The position numbers and the translations under genes were made by a program. From Alteribacillus iranensis (GTDB lineage: Bacteria > Bacillota > Bacilli > Bacillales > Marinococcaceae), in contig NZ_FONT01000006.1 in NCBI RefSeq assembly GCF_900113025.1, positions 1 to 64,000 of the forward strand: DNA of 64,000 nucleotides. Reading direction: 5' to 3'. The notes below the pieces were generated by a model, which saw only the letters and a list, made by a program, of their open reading frames with translations, was not told the origin of the DNA and did not search any database. Of the stretch, positions 34,773-43,610 are shown piece after piece (the first letter of the stretch is position 1; each line of letters opens with the position of its first letter).

Positions 34773-36317
34773 ATGTATTCCACTTTCCACGGGTTAGAAA
34801 CAGCTAGACGGGCTATGAATGCTCATCAAGCTGCTATTCATACGACCGGAAACAATATTGCAAACGCAAACACAGAAGGCTACTCTCGACAAAGGGTAAA
34901 TTTCACTCAAGAAACCCCATTCCCTAATCCTGGACGGAATGCTCCACGTATTCCAGGGCAAATTGGTACTGGCGTGAAAGCAGATTCTGTACAACGCATC
35001 CGTGAAAATTACCTCGATATTCAATTTCGCGGAGAAAACGCACAGGCCGGTTATTGGGAGAAGAGTCACGATATTTACACACGTATCGAAGATTTGATGA
35101 ATGAACCGTCAGATAATAGTATCGGGCGGACTCTAGATCGTTTCTGGCAATCTCTTCAAGATCTTTCTGTCCATCCAGAGGACGAAGGAGCAAGATCTGT
35201 AGTTAGACAGCGTGGCGTTGCATTAGCTGATACGTTCAATTATATCTCGGATTCTCTTGAGGCGAACAGACAAGATTTGAAAAAAGAGATGGATACTACT
35301 CAAAAAGAAGTTAATTCGATGCTTGAACAGATTAACGAACTAAATAAGCAGATTGCGCGCGTTGAACCTCATGGTCATTTACCGAATAAACTGTACGATG
35401 AGCGTGACTTACTGATCGACCGATTGTCAGGAATGATAAATATTGAAGTAGAACGAAATGAAAGTAAAGGACAAGCTGTCGCTGCTGCAGAAGGTACGGT
35501 AGATATTTTTCTTTTGAATGAAGAAGGGGACAGGTTGACAACAGAAAGTGCCGGCGAAACACAGGAGGTCATGGTTATCAATGGTGAGTCAGGAAGTTAT
35601 GAGTCTCTAAGTATTACATTCGGTGAAGACGCGACTTCTGTCAGTGAAGTTGCTTTTGGTAATACGCAATTGGATGATCTGATAAATAGTTCTCCAGGAA
35701 AAATACAGGCTTTAGTAAAAGGATACGGCTATGATTTTGGTGATGGTGTATCTGGTGTGTATCCGGAATTATTGAAAGATCTTGATGAGATGGTTCATGA
35801 TTTCGCCGTTGAATTTAATAAAGTACACCAATCCGGAGTTGGATTGGACGGAAGTGATGAAGTTAACTTTTATTCTGGAATTGATATGGTTAATACGGAC
35901 AATGCAACGAATGCATCAGCAACTATTAGAGTTTCTGAAGAGATTATGGAAGACTTGAAAAACATCGCCGCAGCTTCTAAGACTGCCGAGGGTGATGAAG
36001 GATACGCAGGTGATGGTTCCAACGCACTAAACCTCGCGGCTGTAAAGGATAAAGTGGATGTGCAGGGTACATATCAAGGAATCATTGGAGATTTGGCAGT
36101 AAAAACAATGGAAGCGGGACAGATGAGAGATAACACGGGAAACTTAAAAGAAAGTATTGAATTTAACCGCCAGCAAGTCAGCAGCGTCTCGCTCGATGAG
36201 GAAATGACTAATCTTATTCAATTTCAGCATGCGTTTAACGCAGCAGCACGGAATATAACCATGGTTGATGAGATGTTGGATCGTATTATAAATAACATGG
36301 GTATCGTCGGAAGATAA
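34773..36317 (+). CDS. flgK: Flagellar hook-associated protein 1 FlgK
   Basis: A 514-residue protein from the ATG at 34,773, with AGGAGG 8 bases upstream; a longer frame from 34,725 overlaps flgN. The N-terminus STFHGLETARRAMNAHQAAIHTTGNNIANANTEGYSRQRV and the C-terminus EEMTNLIQFQHAFNAAARNITMVDEMLDRIIN are the D0/D1 helices shared by rod and hook proteins. It joins hook and filament with FlgL. Confidence 0.95.
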   Translation: MYSTFHGLETARRAMNAHQAAIHTTGNNIANANTEGYSRQRVNFTQETPFPNPGRNAPRIPGQIGTGVKADSVQRIRENYLDIQFRGENAQAGYWEKSHDIYTRIEDLMNEPSDNSIGRTLDRFWQSLQDLSVHPEDEGARSVVRQRGVALADTFNYISDSLEANRQDLKKEMDTTQKEVNSMLEQINELNKQIARVEPHGHLPNKLYDERDLLIDRLSGMINIEVERNESKGQAVAAAEGTVDIFLLNEEGDRLTTESAGETQEVMVINGESGSYESLSITFGEDATSVSEVAFGNTQLDDLINSSPGKIQALVKGYGYDFGDGVSGVYPELLKDLDEMVHDFAVEFNKVHQSGVGLDGSDEVNFYSGIDMVNTDNATNASATIRVSEEIMEDLKNIAAASKTAEGDEGYAGDGSNALNLAAVKDKVDVQGTYQGIIGDLAVKTMEAGQMRDNTGNLKESIEFNRQQVSSVSLDEEMTNLIQFQHAFNAAARNITMVDEMLDRIINNMGIVGR

Positions 36318-36338
36318 TGAGAAGGGCAGGTAAGGAGT

Positions 36339-37223
36339 ATGCGGGTAACCCAGTCTATGCTGGCACAAAGGTCTCTACAATATATGAGCCAAAACTATGA
36401 AAAAATAAGTCAGCTTCAAAATCAACTTTCTTCTGGGAAAAAGATTACTAGAGCGTCTCAAGATCCCGTAGTGGCGATGAATGGTATTCGTTACCGAACA
36501 CAACATATAGAAGTAGAGCAGTTTCAAAGGAACTTAGGAGAAGCATACAATTGGCTGGATTCCTCGGATTCTGCGTTAAATCAGGCCACTCAAGCGCTTC
36601 AAAAAGTCAGAGAGCTGCTTGTACAAGCGTCCAATGATACGTATGAAGAAGGCCAAAGAAGCAATATTGCTAAAGAAGTCAATCAATTAATGAAACATGT
36701 AGAATCGGTAGCCAATACAAAAGTTAACAATAAATTTATTTTCAATGGGACAAATACTACAGAGCCTCCTGTTACATTACATGATGATGGTGCAACCACA
36801 TCAAACAATGAGGAAGATGTGTCTATTGAATTAATGAAAGGAATTGAGATACCAGTAAATTCTCGTCCGTCTCGTGTTTTCAGTGATACGTTGTTTACTG
36901 ATCTGTTGGAAGTGAAAAGTACATTAGAGGATGAAGGCGCTAGCGGGGAAGAATTCACAGGGCTTATTCAGAAAATGGATGATAGAATAAATGATATTGT
37001 CAATGAACGCGCGGAGATCGGGGCAAGAGTCAATCGTTTGGAAATGATGGAATCTAGATTAGGTGAACAGCAAGTGATGGCTGAGCGAATAATGTCTGAA
37101 AATGAAGATGCAGATATGGAAAAAGTAATTATGGATTTAATGTCGCAAGAAAATGTATTACGATCATCCCTAGGGGCAGGGGCACGCATTATACAACCAA
37201 CACTTCTGGATTTTCTAAGGTAA
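36339..37223 (+). CDS. flgL: Flagellar hook-associated protein 3 FlgL
   Basis: A 294-residue flagellin-like protein with the N-terminal helix MRVTQSMLAQRSLQYMSQNYEKI, the LSSGKKITRASQDPV signature, and a C-terminal helix with the NVLRSSLGAGARIIQPTLLDFL ending. The middle variable domain is short. It forms the second junction ring beneath the filament. It follows flgK by 21 bases. Confidence 0.94.
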   Translation: MRVTQSMLAQRSLQYMSQNYEKISQLQNQLSSGKKITRASQDPVVAMNGIRYRTQHIEVEQFQRNLGEAYNWLDSSDSALNQATQALQKVRELLVQASNDTYEEGQRSNIAKEVNQLMKHVESVANTKVNNKFIFNGTNTTEPPVTLHDDGATTSNNEEDVSIELMKGIEIPVNSRPSRVFSDTLFTDLLEVKSTLEDEGASGEEFTGLIQKMDDRINDIVNERAEIGARVNRLEMMESRLGEQQVMAERIMSENEDADMEKVIMDLMSQENVLRSSLGAGARIIQPTLLDFLR

Positions 37224-37257
37224 AAGTAATACTCGGATATAGAAAGGAAGCAGTAGA

Positions 37258-37845
37258 GTGGAGTTGGCAAAAGTTTCAGTTATGACAGAAAGCGCTAAAC
37301 TCGGCTTCCGGATAAGCACTCCTTCGCTGACAATAAAACAGCCTCAAGCTGACCTTCAGATACATCAGGACGCAGATACAATAGAAATATCCACCGATGC
37401 TGTGAAAGTTTTTATAGACCAAACAGACGCACGTGAGGATGCAGGTCTTGTTCCGGTATTAAAAAATGCAGCTTCTTTCTATCAAAACGGAATGCGTTCG
37501 GCCCAAGAATATATAAGTAAACAAATGAAGGAAGCCGAAATTTTGAAGACCATTGAAAACAATGCTGGCGGCGGCAAAGGGTTAACGAGATTGGCGAGTA
37601 AAGGAAGTGTATTATTCCAACATGATACGGTCCTTGGATTTATTCCTGAGCATGCTTTTAAGGTATCATTCCATGTACAGAAAGGTGATGTTACTTTACA
37701 AACAGAGCGAAAGGAACCAACGATTCACGTGCGTAAAAATGAACCTGAGATTCACGTGCCGCGCTGGGACGTATCATATGATGTAAGACAAAGGGCGAGC
37801 ATCGAATTCCATGTCGGTGGGGAGTTTTTTAATAAACGTATTTAA
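37258..37845 (+). CDS. yviE: YviE-like flagellar operon protein (DUF6470)
   Basis: A 195-residue protein starting at GTG. It matches YviE of B. subtilis in place (between flgL and fliW) and in features: an N-terminal RISTPSLTIKQPQADLQI, the central hydrophobic/amide-rich helix QNGMRSAQEYISKQMKEAEIL, and a beta-rich C-terminal half with repeated IHVRKNEPEIHVPRWDVSYD. The biochemical role is not known. Confidence 0.85.
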   Translation: MELAKVSVMTESAKLGFRISTPSLTIKQPQADLQIHQDADTIEISTDAVKVFIDQTDAREDAGLVPVLKNAASFYQNGMRSAQEYISKQMKEAEILKTIENNAGGGKGLTRLASKGSVLFQHDTVLGFIPEHAFKVSFHVQKGDVTLQTERKEPTIHVRKNEPEIHVPRWDVSYDVRQRASIEFHVGGEFFNKRI

Positions 37846-37857
37846 AGGTGGTTCATT

Positions 37858-38319
37858 GTGAAATTACATACAAAACATTTTGGAGAAGTGAATATAAGAG
37901 AGGAAGACATTATTGTTTTCGAGTACGGACTTCCAGCATTTGAAGAGGAAAGAGAGTTTGTTTTATTGCCTTTTGGACAAGAAACTGCTTTTCATATTTT
38001 ACAGTCCATACATACTTCACCACTAGCCTTTATTGTGACAGATCCCTTTTCTTTCTTCCCTGATTATGAGGTGGTATTATCTGATAACGTGATTGAGCAG
38101 CTCTCCCTCGAGAAGGAAGAGGATGTGGCTGTGTTATCCGTATTAACGGTACAAGATCCTTTTAAAAAAACAACAGCCAATTTACAAGCTCCAATTATAT
38201 TAAATTCCCCAAAAAAAATTGCGAAACAATATGTGATGAATGACTCTATATACAGTCCCAAACATTATCTGTTCCCACAAGAGGAAAGGTCAGCATCGGG
38301 AATGGAGGGGGACAGATAA
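37858..38319 (+). CDS. fliW: Flagellar assembly factor FliW
   Basis: A 153-residue FliW protein starting at GTG. It shows the family pattern in [40 protein letters not shown] and [25 protein letters not shown]. FliW binds flagellin and the regulator CsrA, relieving CsrA repression of hag translation. Its stop overlaps the csrA start (TAATG). Flagellin itself is not encoded here. Confidence 0.93.
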   Translation: MKLHTKHFGEVNIREEDIIVFEYGLPAFEEEREFVLLPFGQETAFHILQSIHTSPLAFIVTDPFSFFPDYEVVLSDNVIEQLSLEKEEDVAVLSVLTVQDPFKKTTANLQAPIILNSPKKIAKQYVMNDSIYSPKHYLFPQEERSASGMEGDR

Positions 38320-38552
38320 TGTTAGTATTAACACGGAAGACGAATGAATCGATTAAAATCGGCGAAGAGATTGAAGTAAAAGTGCTTCATATCGAAGGTG
38401 ACCAAGTAAAGCTGGGGATACATGCACCTAAGCATATAGACATCCATAGAAAAGAAATTTATTTGGGTATTCAGAAAGAGAATAGTGAAGCTGCGGAAAC
38501 CGGTAATCTTGACATTTTAAAACAGCTCACCAATCAAATAAACAATTCGTAG
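38319..38552 (+). CDS. csrA: Carbon storage regulator CsrA
   Basis: A 77-residue RNA-binding protein with the canonical [43 protein letters not shown] core. It binds GGA motifs in target leaders; in B. subtilis it represses flagellin synthesis and is antagonised by FliW. It is followed by a strong terminator that closes the flgM-to-csrA transcript. Confidence 0.95.
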   Translation: MLVLTRKTNESIKIGEEIEVKVLHIEGDQVKLGIHAPKHIDIHRKEIYLGIQKENSEAAETGNLDILKQLTNQINNS

Positions 38553-38553
38553 C

Positions 38554-38578
38554 CCGGAGCCAGACTCCGGTTTTTTTG
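38554..38578 (+). terminator. Rho-independent terminator after csrA
   Basis: CCGGAG and CTCCGG form a stem followed by a run of seven or more T. It lies directly after the csrA stop codon. Confidence 0.85.
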
Positions 38579-38614
38579 TATTAAAATTAGAGAGTGATCT
38601 ATTCGACTCACACC

Positions 38615-38672
38615 AATAACAAGGACCTAGTTGGAAGTAAGACATAAATAGGTACTCTTGTTCCTTGTTATT
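38615..38672. repeat. 11-bp perfect inverted repeat upstream of the DegU-like regulator
   Basis: AATAACAAGGA at 38,615-38,625 is the exact complement of TCCTTGTTATT at 38,662-38,672, with 36 bases between. It is not a typical terminator (no T-tract). It could be an operator pair for a dimeric regulator, or an RNA stem. Confidence 0.5.
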
Positions 38673-38775
38673 CGATTTAAATAAAGGTAATATTTTACAA
38701 ACAATAGGCTGAAAGGGAAGTGTTACTTTTATATCTTTTCTCACTAAATGTAATTTTGACCGGGGGGATTTATCT

Positions 38776-39486
38776 GTGATACAAGCTAATTTAACAAAGA
38801 GTACTGTAGCTAAACGACCGATTTTGTTTCTGGATACAAAAGATAACACTTCATTTCTATCAAAACTTAGTAACCAACATGGGAAAGAAGTAGAGGAAAT
38901 TACTTCACAACAAGTGTGTTCCTGTGTAGAGTTCGGATTAAAAAAAGATTGTGTTTATTATAGTGTCTGTGATGAAGACACACTCATACAAAAGGCCTAC
39001 GAACTCAGGCGTGTCCCGTCTTCCTTTCGGCTCGCTGTGAATGTCTCTGTGAACGACATTCAAGTTGTAGACAGTTTGTTTCGAGAAGAAGCCGTATCTA
39101 TTATATTAGCGTCAGATCGTGAACGGAAACAGTGGGGAAAGCATTTTGAAAGAGCTCAATCGTTTCATGTGTATGTCGACCCTTTATTTCAGCCGTATCT
39201 TATCGAAAAATATCGAGAGATGAAAAGTGAGGTTGAGCATGAAAGTGAGGAAAAAGATCTACGACTGGACACTGAAAAAGCTTTAACTGTATTATCGCAG
39301 GCAGAAGCTCGCATCCTTGAAAAGATACTAGAGGGAAAGAGTAACAGACGAATAGCAGAAGAATATTTTTTATCAGTAGCCACGGTCAACAATCATGTTA
39401 GCCATATAGCTAAAAAAATGAATGCAAAAGATCGCACTCATACTGTCAAGCGTGCGATCGAAGAGGATTGGGTTATCTTTAAATAA
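38776..39486 (+). CDS. DegU-like orphan LuxR-type regulator with four-cysteine N-terminal part
   Basis: A 236-residue protein starting at GTG with GGGGGG 8 bases upstream. The C-terminal HTH (about 172-236: LSQAEARILEKILEGKSN, TVNNHVSHIAKKMNAKDRTHTV) closely follows that of DegU. The N-terminal part (1-165) has receiver length but no DD pair and no phosphorylatable Asp in a D-x-x-MP context. Instead it has C48, C50, C59 and C65 (C-x-C-x8-C-x5-C). It is flanked by csrA and the minus-strand comK homologue, where hag is often found. It probably is a phosphorylation-independent transcription factor; metal or redox sensing is a hypothesis. No named homologue is recognised. Confidence 0.75.
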   Translation: MIQANLTKSTVAKRPILFLDTKDNTSFLSKLSNQHGKEVEEITSQQVCSCVEFGLKKDCVYYSVCDEDTLIQKAYELRRVPSSFRLAVNVSVNDIQVVDSLFREEAVSIILASDRERKQWGKHFERAQSFHVYVDPLFQPYLIEKYREMKSEVEHESEEKDLRLDTEKALTVLSQAEARILEKILEGKSNRRIAEEYFLSVATVNNHVSHIAKKMNAKDRTHTVKRAIEEDWVIFK

Positions 39487-39514
39487 TTATTTATTTCTAC
39501 ATAAATTGTAATAT

Positions 39515-39994
39515 TTAATGGATGGGGTTTCGAAACTTTTGTTGAAAAATGGTTTTGCAGCGTCCTGTTTTTAAAATCTGCTGTTCAATAATGTAAGAGC
39601 TTATACTAGTAGAAAGCTGCTGTCCATCATAAAAAATGATGATAGATCCGTTCTCATCGCAGACGGTTCGATCCACATGATCATAAAATAACCATATATT
39701 TTCAGGCTTTTTTGCTGACATAATCGGGAAAGCATAAATCCCCTCCTGTTGGTCGACAGGAACCGGCAACCTTTGTCTGAAACCGAGCTTGTGCTTCACT
39801 GCATCATATCTCCCTTGTAAGGAAGACCCTCTTTCAAGGCACGCTTTTTTCATAATATGAATAGGTGATACATTTGTAGTGAGCACACTCCCTCCCACTT
39901 CATAAATTTTCGTTTTTGATTCCCCTTTGAAAACAGGGATAAGTGCCATTGTTCGATGATTTACCATATAATCTTCTACCATTACTGATTCCAT
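39515..39994 (-). CDS. comK: Competence transcription factor ComK family
   Basis: A 159-residue protein matching ComK in spaced positions along the chain: the early TMALIPVF stretch, IMKKACLERGSSLQGRYDAVKHKLGFRQRLPVPVDQQ, IYAFPIMSAKKPENIWLFYDHV, and the VTF-like IIIFYDGQQLSTSISSYIIEQQILKTG. ComK binds AT-rich boxes and activates late competence genes, including comF operons such as the one at 30,988. It is about 30 residues shorter at the C-terminus than B. subtilis ComK (192). It is convergent with the DegU-like gene and divergent from flaG. Activity of this short form is not certain. Confidence 0.8.
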   Translation of the reverse strand: MESVMVEDYMVNHRTMALIPVFKGESKTKIYEVGGSVLTTNVSPIHIMKKACLERGSSLQGRYDAVKHKLGFRQRLPVPVDQQEGIYAFPIMSAKKPENIWLFYDHVDRTVCDENGSIIIFYDGQQLSTSISSYIIEQQILKTGRCKTIFQQKFRNPIH

Positions 39995-40156
39995 GTTTTA
40001 CCCCTTCTTCCTCTGTTTTTTTTGTTTAAAATTTTTCTTTAACTATAATTATACCTCAATAGGTAGAATTAACCACTACAATTTTCCTTTATATTAGATT
40101 ATTTATAACATTCTATCTACTTTTGTACTGATTATTGCTAATAAGCAAAGAAGTTC

Positions 40157-40184
40157 TTACATCTTCCATGGTAAATACCGATAT
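40157..40184 (+). promoter_or_regulatory. Sigma-D-type promoter of flaG
   Basis: ACCGATAT at 40,177-40,184 matches the sigma-D -10 element (GCCGATAT); the -35 (TTACA around 40,158) is weak. It lies 41 bases before the flaG start. Confidence 0.55.
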
Positions 40185-40225
40185 AAATAGAAATAACAAA
40201 AATGTTTGTGGGAGAGATATATAGA

Positions 40226-40561
40226 ATGCAAACAGTACAGAACACAGGAGCGCTTCATCAACGTGAAGATATAATGGTAACAACGATGCCTTTAAATAAA
40301 ATTGCGGAAAATAAGACAGAGAACAACATACGAATTAACAAAGAGAATCTTGAGGAACAAGTGGAGAGCATGAACCAAATGATGGAGTCGATTTTTACTC
40401 AGTTGAAGTTTCACATTCATGAAGATCTTGATCGAATCTATGTACAAGTGCTTGAACGAGATACGGAAAAAGTAATAAGGGAAATTCCTCCTGAAAAATT
40501 TTTAGATATGATAGCTTCTATGCTCGAACATATAGGGCTTATTATAGACGAAAAAATATAA
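40226..40561 (+). CDS. flaG: Flagellar protein FlaG
   Basis: A 111-residue protein. The ATG at 40,226 is preferred (GTGGGAGAG about 10 bases upstream). The FlaG core is FTQLKFHIHEDLDRIYVQVLERDTEKVIREIPPEKFLDMIASM. FlaG affects filament length in other bacteria. In B. subtilis the order is hag, then flaG (yvyC), fliD, fliS, fliT; here hag is missing but the rest is kept. A weak terminator-like hairpin (AGAGG/CCTCT-TTTT at 40,574-40,594) follows. Confidence 0.88.
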   Translation: MQTVQNTGALHQREDIMVTTMPLNKIAENKTENNIRINKENLEEQVESMNQMMESIFTQLKFHIHEDLDRIYVQVLERDTEKVIREIPPEKFLDMIASMLEHIGLIIDEKI

Positions 40562-40608
40562 AGATATATTTTCAGAGGTGAAGATGCCTCTTTTTGTATC
40601 TTGTTGTA

Positions 40609-40636
40609 TAAAGGTTTTATAGCATGATGCCGATAT
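40609..40636 (+). promoter_or_regulatory. Sigma-D-type promoter of fliD-fliS-fliT
   Basis: TAAA (40,609-40,612), 16 bases, then a perfect GCCGATAT (40,629-40,636), 84 bases before the fliD start. Confidence 0.75.
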
Positions 40637-40720
40637 AATTTCTAAGCTAGAAAACAACTGATGAATAAATACATTTATAATATTGCAGTTCGATAGTGTG
40701 AGAGAGGGTGTAAAGGAAGA

Positions 40721-42499
40721 GTGAGACTTTCAGGCTTTGCGTCAGGAATGGATATTGAACAGATTGTTGGCGATTTAATGAGAGCAGAACGGATGCCAAT
40801 GGATAAAATGGTCCAAAAAAGACAGACCATTGAGTGGCAAATGGAAGAATATCGTTCGGTGAATCGCTTATTTGAAAGTTTTAGAAACAATATATTTGAT
40901 TCTGTCATGAGACGTTCGAATATGGGCGCACGTACGGGTTCTTCCTCTAACGAAGATCGAGTTTCTGTTACAGCTTCAGCAACAGCGAGTAATGCAAATT
41001 ACCGTGTGTCGAGCGTAGAACAATTAGCAACAGCAGCTTCTCAAACAAGCGGAAGTCTAGAAGGACTTCCACCGAATGAAGAACTTTATTCTGTTACATC
41101 TTCGACGATGTGGAAGACAGGAAAAGTACAAAAAGAGACTATACAAGGTGAAGACACGAACACTTATAAGATACAAAGCGAAGGATCAGCGATAATCGAT
41201 GATATAGATAACATGGTCATCAAAGTGAACGGAGAACTTTATGAACCAGAAGATGGGGAAGTAGAAATAAAAGACGATGAAATAACTCTCCATTTTAATG
41301 AAGCGCTCGGGATAAATGACAAGGTATCAGTTACTTATTTTACGGAGGACGCAGAGGAAAACTCCTATTATATGAGTGGTGACGTGACTACCTATGACAA
41401 AGACGGAAACGCCGTACGTGATCGAATCATTGTCCAAGGAAATCAAACAATGCAAGACGTATTACAAAGCATAAACCGTTCTTCAGTAGGAGTAAGTGGA
41501 TTCTACGATGAACATACAAGTCAAATTGCATTCACCCGTTCAGAGACAGGGGACTTTAACCAAAATGGAAATGAAATGGTTTTTGAAGGGACGCTTTTTA
41601 ATGAGCTCATCAATATGTACAACAGTACAGGGGACCCCGTGGAAGAAAGAGAGGGAAAAAATGCGATTTTTACTGTTAATGGCTTGAGAACGGAACGTCA
41701 TAGTAACACGTTTACGATCGATGGAATGACGATTACTTTAAAAGAGACATTTGACGCTAATGAGGATGAAGCAGTAACCATTGGGTCATCTATTGATACG
41801 GATACTGTATATGAAACGATCAAAGGATTCGTGGATGAATACAATGAAATGCTCGACACCATTAACGAAAAGTTGGGGGAGAAACGTCATCGTGACTACC
41901 CGCCACTTACAGATGATCAAAAAAAAGAGCTGAGTGATAGAGAAATTGAACTATGGGAAGAAAAAGCAAAAAGTGGACTTGTCCGTAATGATCGACTTCT
42001 TTCAGGCTTTATGAACACCTTTCGGTTAGACCTCTATGGAGCTGTGCAGCATAACTACGAAACGGATTTTAAACAGCTCACTACCATTGGAATTACAACC
42101 ACTCGTAATTATATGGATCGCGGGAAGCTGGAAATTGATGAAACAAAACTAAAAGATGCAATTGAGGCAGATCCAGATGCTATGTATCAGCTGTTTGCGG
42201 CAGACGGGGAAAGCCGAGAGGAACAGGGTATTGCTCGCCGGTTACGTAATTCTCTAGACCAAGCAATAGAAGGAGTTGCAGAACGAGCAGGTGGTGCGAA
42301 AGGGAAAATACAAAACCATCAATTCACTTTAGGACGAAATTTGAACAATATAGAAGACCAAATAACAGATTTTGAACGACGCTTAACGGACATTGAAAAT
42401 AGGTATTGGCGACAATTCACAGCTATGGAAAAGGCAATGGCGCGAGCGAATGAACAAGCGTCGTTTCTTCAGCAGCAAATGTTAGGTAACGGATCTTAA
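40721..42499 (+). CDS. fliD: Flagellar filament cap protein FliD
   Basis: A 592-residue FliD (HAP2) starting at GTG. The N-terminal part has RLSGFASGMDIEQIVGDLMRAERMPMDKM; the C-terminal domain has NDRLLSGFMNTFRLDLYGAV, FKQLTTIGITTTRNYMDRGKLEID and a helical end that includes DFERRLTDIENRYWRQFTAMEKAM. It caps the growing filament and folds flagellin. It is first in fliD-fliS-fliT, transcribed from the sigma-D-type promoter. Confidence 0.95.
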   Translation: MRLSGFASGMDIEQIVGDLMRAERMPMDKMVQKRQTIEWQMEEYRSVNRLFESFRNNIFDSVMRRSNMGARTGSSSNEDRVSVTASATASNANYRVSSVEQLATAASQTSGSLEGLPPNEELYSVTSSTMWKTGKVQKETIQGEDTNTYKIQSEGSAIIDDIDNMVIKVNGELYEPEDGEVEIKDDEITLHFNEALGINDKVSVTYFTEDAEENSYYMSGDVTTYDKDGNAVRDRIIVQGNQTMQDVLQSINRSSVGVSGFYDEHTSQIAFTRSETGDFNQNGNEMVFEGTLFNELINMYNSTGDPVEEREGKNAIFTVNGLRTERHSNTFTIDGMTITLKETFDANEDEAVTIGSSIDTDTVYETIKGFVDEYNEMLDTINEKLGEKRHRDYPPLTDDQKKELSDREIELWEEKAKSGLVRNDRLLSGFMNTFRLDLYGAVQHNYETDFKQLTTIGITTTRNYMDRGKLEIDETKLKDAIEADPDAMYQLFAADGESREEQGIARRLRNSLDQAIEGVAERAGGAKGKIQNHQFTLGRNLNNIEDQITDFERRLTDIENRYWRQFTAMEKAMARANEQASFLQQQMLGNGS

Positions 42500-42578
42500 C
42501 ATTATCAATAAGCGTCTTTCAATCAGGCTTTTGTTAACTCCTGGTACAGCACACCAGACAAAGTGAGGAGAGAGTAAA

Positions 42579-43133
42579 ATGGCTTCACATCAAGCGCAAA
42601 CTATCTATAAACAAAATATGCAGAAAGCCGAAGAGTATAAAAAACACACACAACATAATAAACCCCCTTCCGCCACTGAAACTTATCGCAACTACGAGAG
42701 GACTCCCGAGCCGAGTGTAAAAGGTAGCCCTCATACCTCTATCTCTCAAACAGATGCTTATAAGCAGAATGCACTTCAGACAGCATCTCGTGGGGATTTG
42801 ACATTATTGCTGTATAACGGGTGTTTGAAATTTATCGATAAAGCGGACAAAGCATTATCAGATAAGAATATGGAACATAAAAATAAATTCATCATGAGGG
42901 CCCAAGATATTATTAGAGAGTTAATGATCACATTGAAGACAGATACAGATACAGGGAAGAATATGTATCAGCTTTATGATTTTATCCATAGAAGGTTAAT
43001 TGACGCAAATATCAACAATGATAAGAAAGCATTACAAGAAGCACGTGATTTGACGCTGGATTTCAGGGATACTTGGAAGGAAATTATTAAATTGGATCGT
43101 CAGCAGCGCTTCGGGCAGAAGGATCAAGTGTAG
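42579..43133 (+). CDS. fliS: Flagellin chaperone FliS with extended N-terminus
   Basis: A 184-residue FliS. The usual FliS begins near residue 57 (SQTDAYKQNALQTASRGDLTLLLYNGCLKFID) and ends with the four-helix bundle (DFRDTWKEII). In front lies a polar extension of about 55 residues, itself starting HQAQTIYKQNMQKAEEYKK, which looks like a second copy of the first helix motif. GGAGAGAG upstream of the ATG supports translation of the extension. FliS keeps flagellin unfolded before export. Confidence 0.9.
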   Translation: MASHQAQTIYKQNMQKAEEYKKHTQHNKPPSATETYRNYERTPEPSVKGSPHTSISQTDAYKQNALQTASRGDLTLLLYNGCLKFIDKADKALSDKNMEHKNKFIMRAQDIIRELMITLKTDTDTGKNMYQLYDFIHRRLIDANINNDKKALQEARDLTLDFRDTWKEIIKLDRQQRFGQKDQV

Positions 43134-43134
43134 T

Positions 43135-43497
43135 ATGGCTTTGCTTAAAGAGTTGTATCTTGTTACGAAGGCTCTCCATGAACATGTATCTGTTCCTCTA
43201 GCTGACAGTCTAGAAGAAAGGGAGTCTTACCTATCTCGGATGAACGCTTTGCTTGAAGAGCGAGCTACTCTGTTGACTAAAATGAAAAGCGGCGCTCAAT
43301 ATAGCGATGCGGAGATGCAATTAGGGCGTGAATTGGTGAAAATGAATGAGGAAATCCATCAAAGGATGCAAGGTACCAAAAATGAGATGAGGATGGATAT
43401 ACAGCAATTAAAGAAGAAAAAGAAATCGAAGCGAGTGTATGAATTACCATATGAAGGTCCCACCGTTGATGGCGTTTTTTTTGATAAGAAAAATTAA
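43135..43497 (+). CDS. fliT: Flagellar protein FliT-like
   Basis: A 120-residue helical protein immediately after fliS. The helical core (ALHEHVSVPLADSLEERESYLSRMNALLEERATLLTKM) and length match FliT of Bacillaceae, and the C-terminal tail is basic, then YELPYEGPTVDGVFFDKKN. FliT is a chaperone for FliD. Sequence similarity in this family is low, so the assignment relies on position. Confidence 0.8.
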   Translation: MALLKELYLVTKALHEHVSVPLADSLEERESYLSRMNALLEERATLLTKMKSGAQYSDAEMQLGRELVKMNEEIHQRMQGTKNEMRMDIQQLKKKKKSKRVYELPYEGPTVDGVFFDKKN

Positions 43498-43567
43498 ATA
43501 GAAAAGGTCGCCCTGTGTCAGCTTGTTGCTACAGGGGACACACTTGAACCTAAGTCGACAGGAAACT

Positions 43568-43610
43568 AAAAAGACCGGACTTGAGATATTCCTCAAGTTC
43601 GGTCTTTTTT
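43568..43610 (+). terminator. Terminator of fliD-fliS-fliT and target of the group II intron
   Basis: AAAGACCGGACTTGAG and CTCAAGTTCGGTCTTT form a 16-bp stem (one G-T pair) with a T6 tract. The intron begins with GTGTG immediately after the T-tract. Confidence 0.9.
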
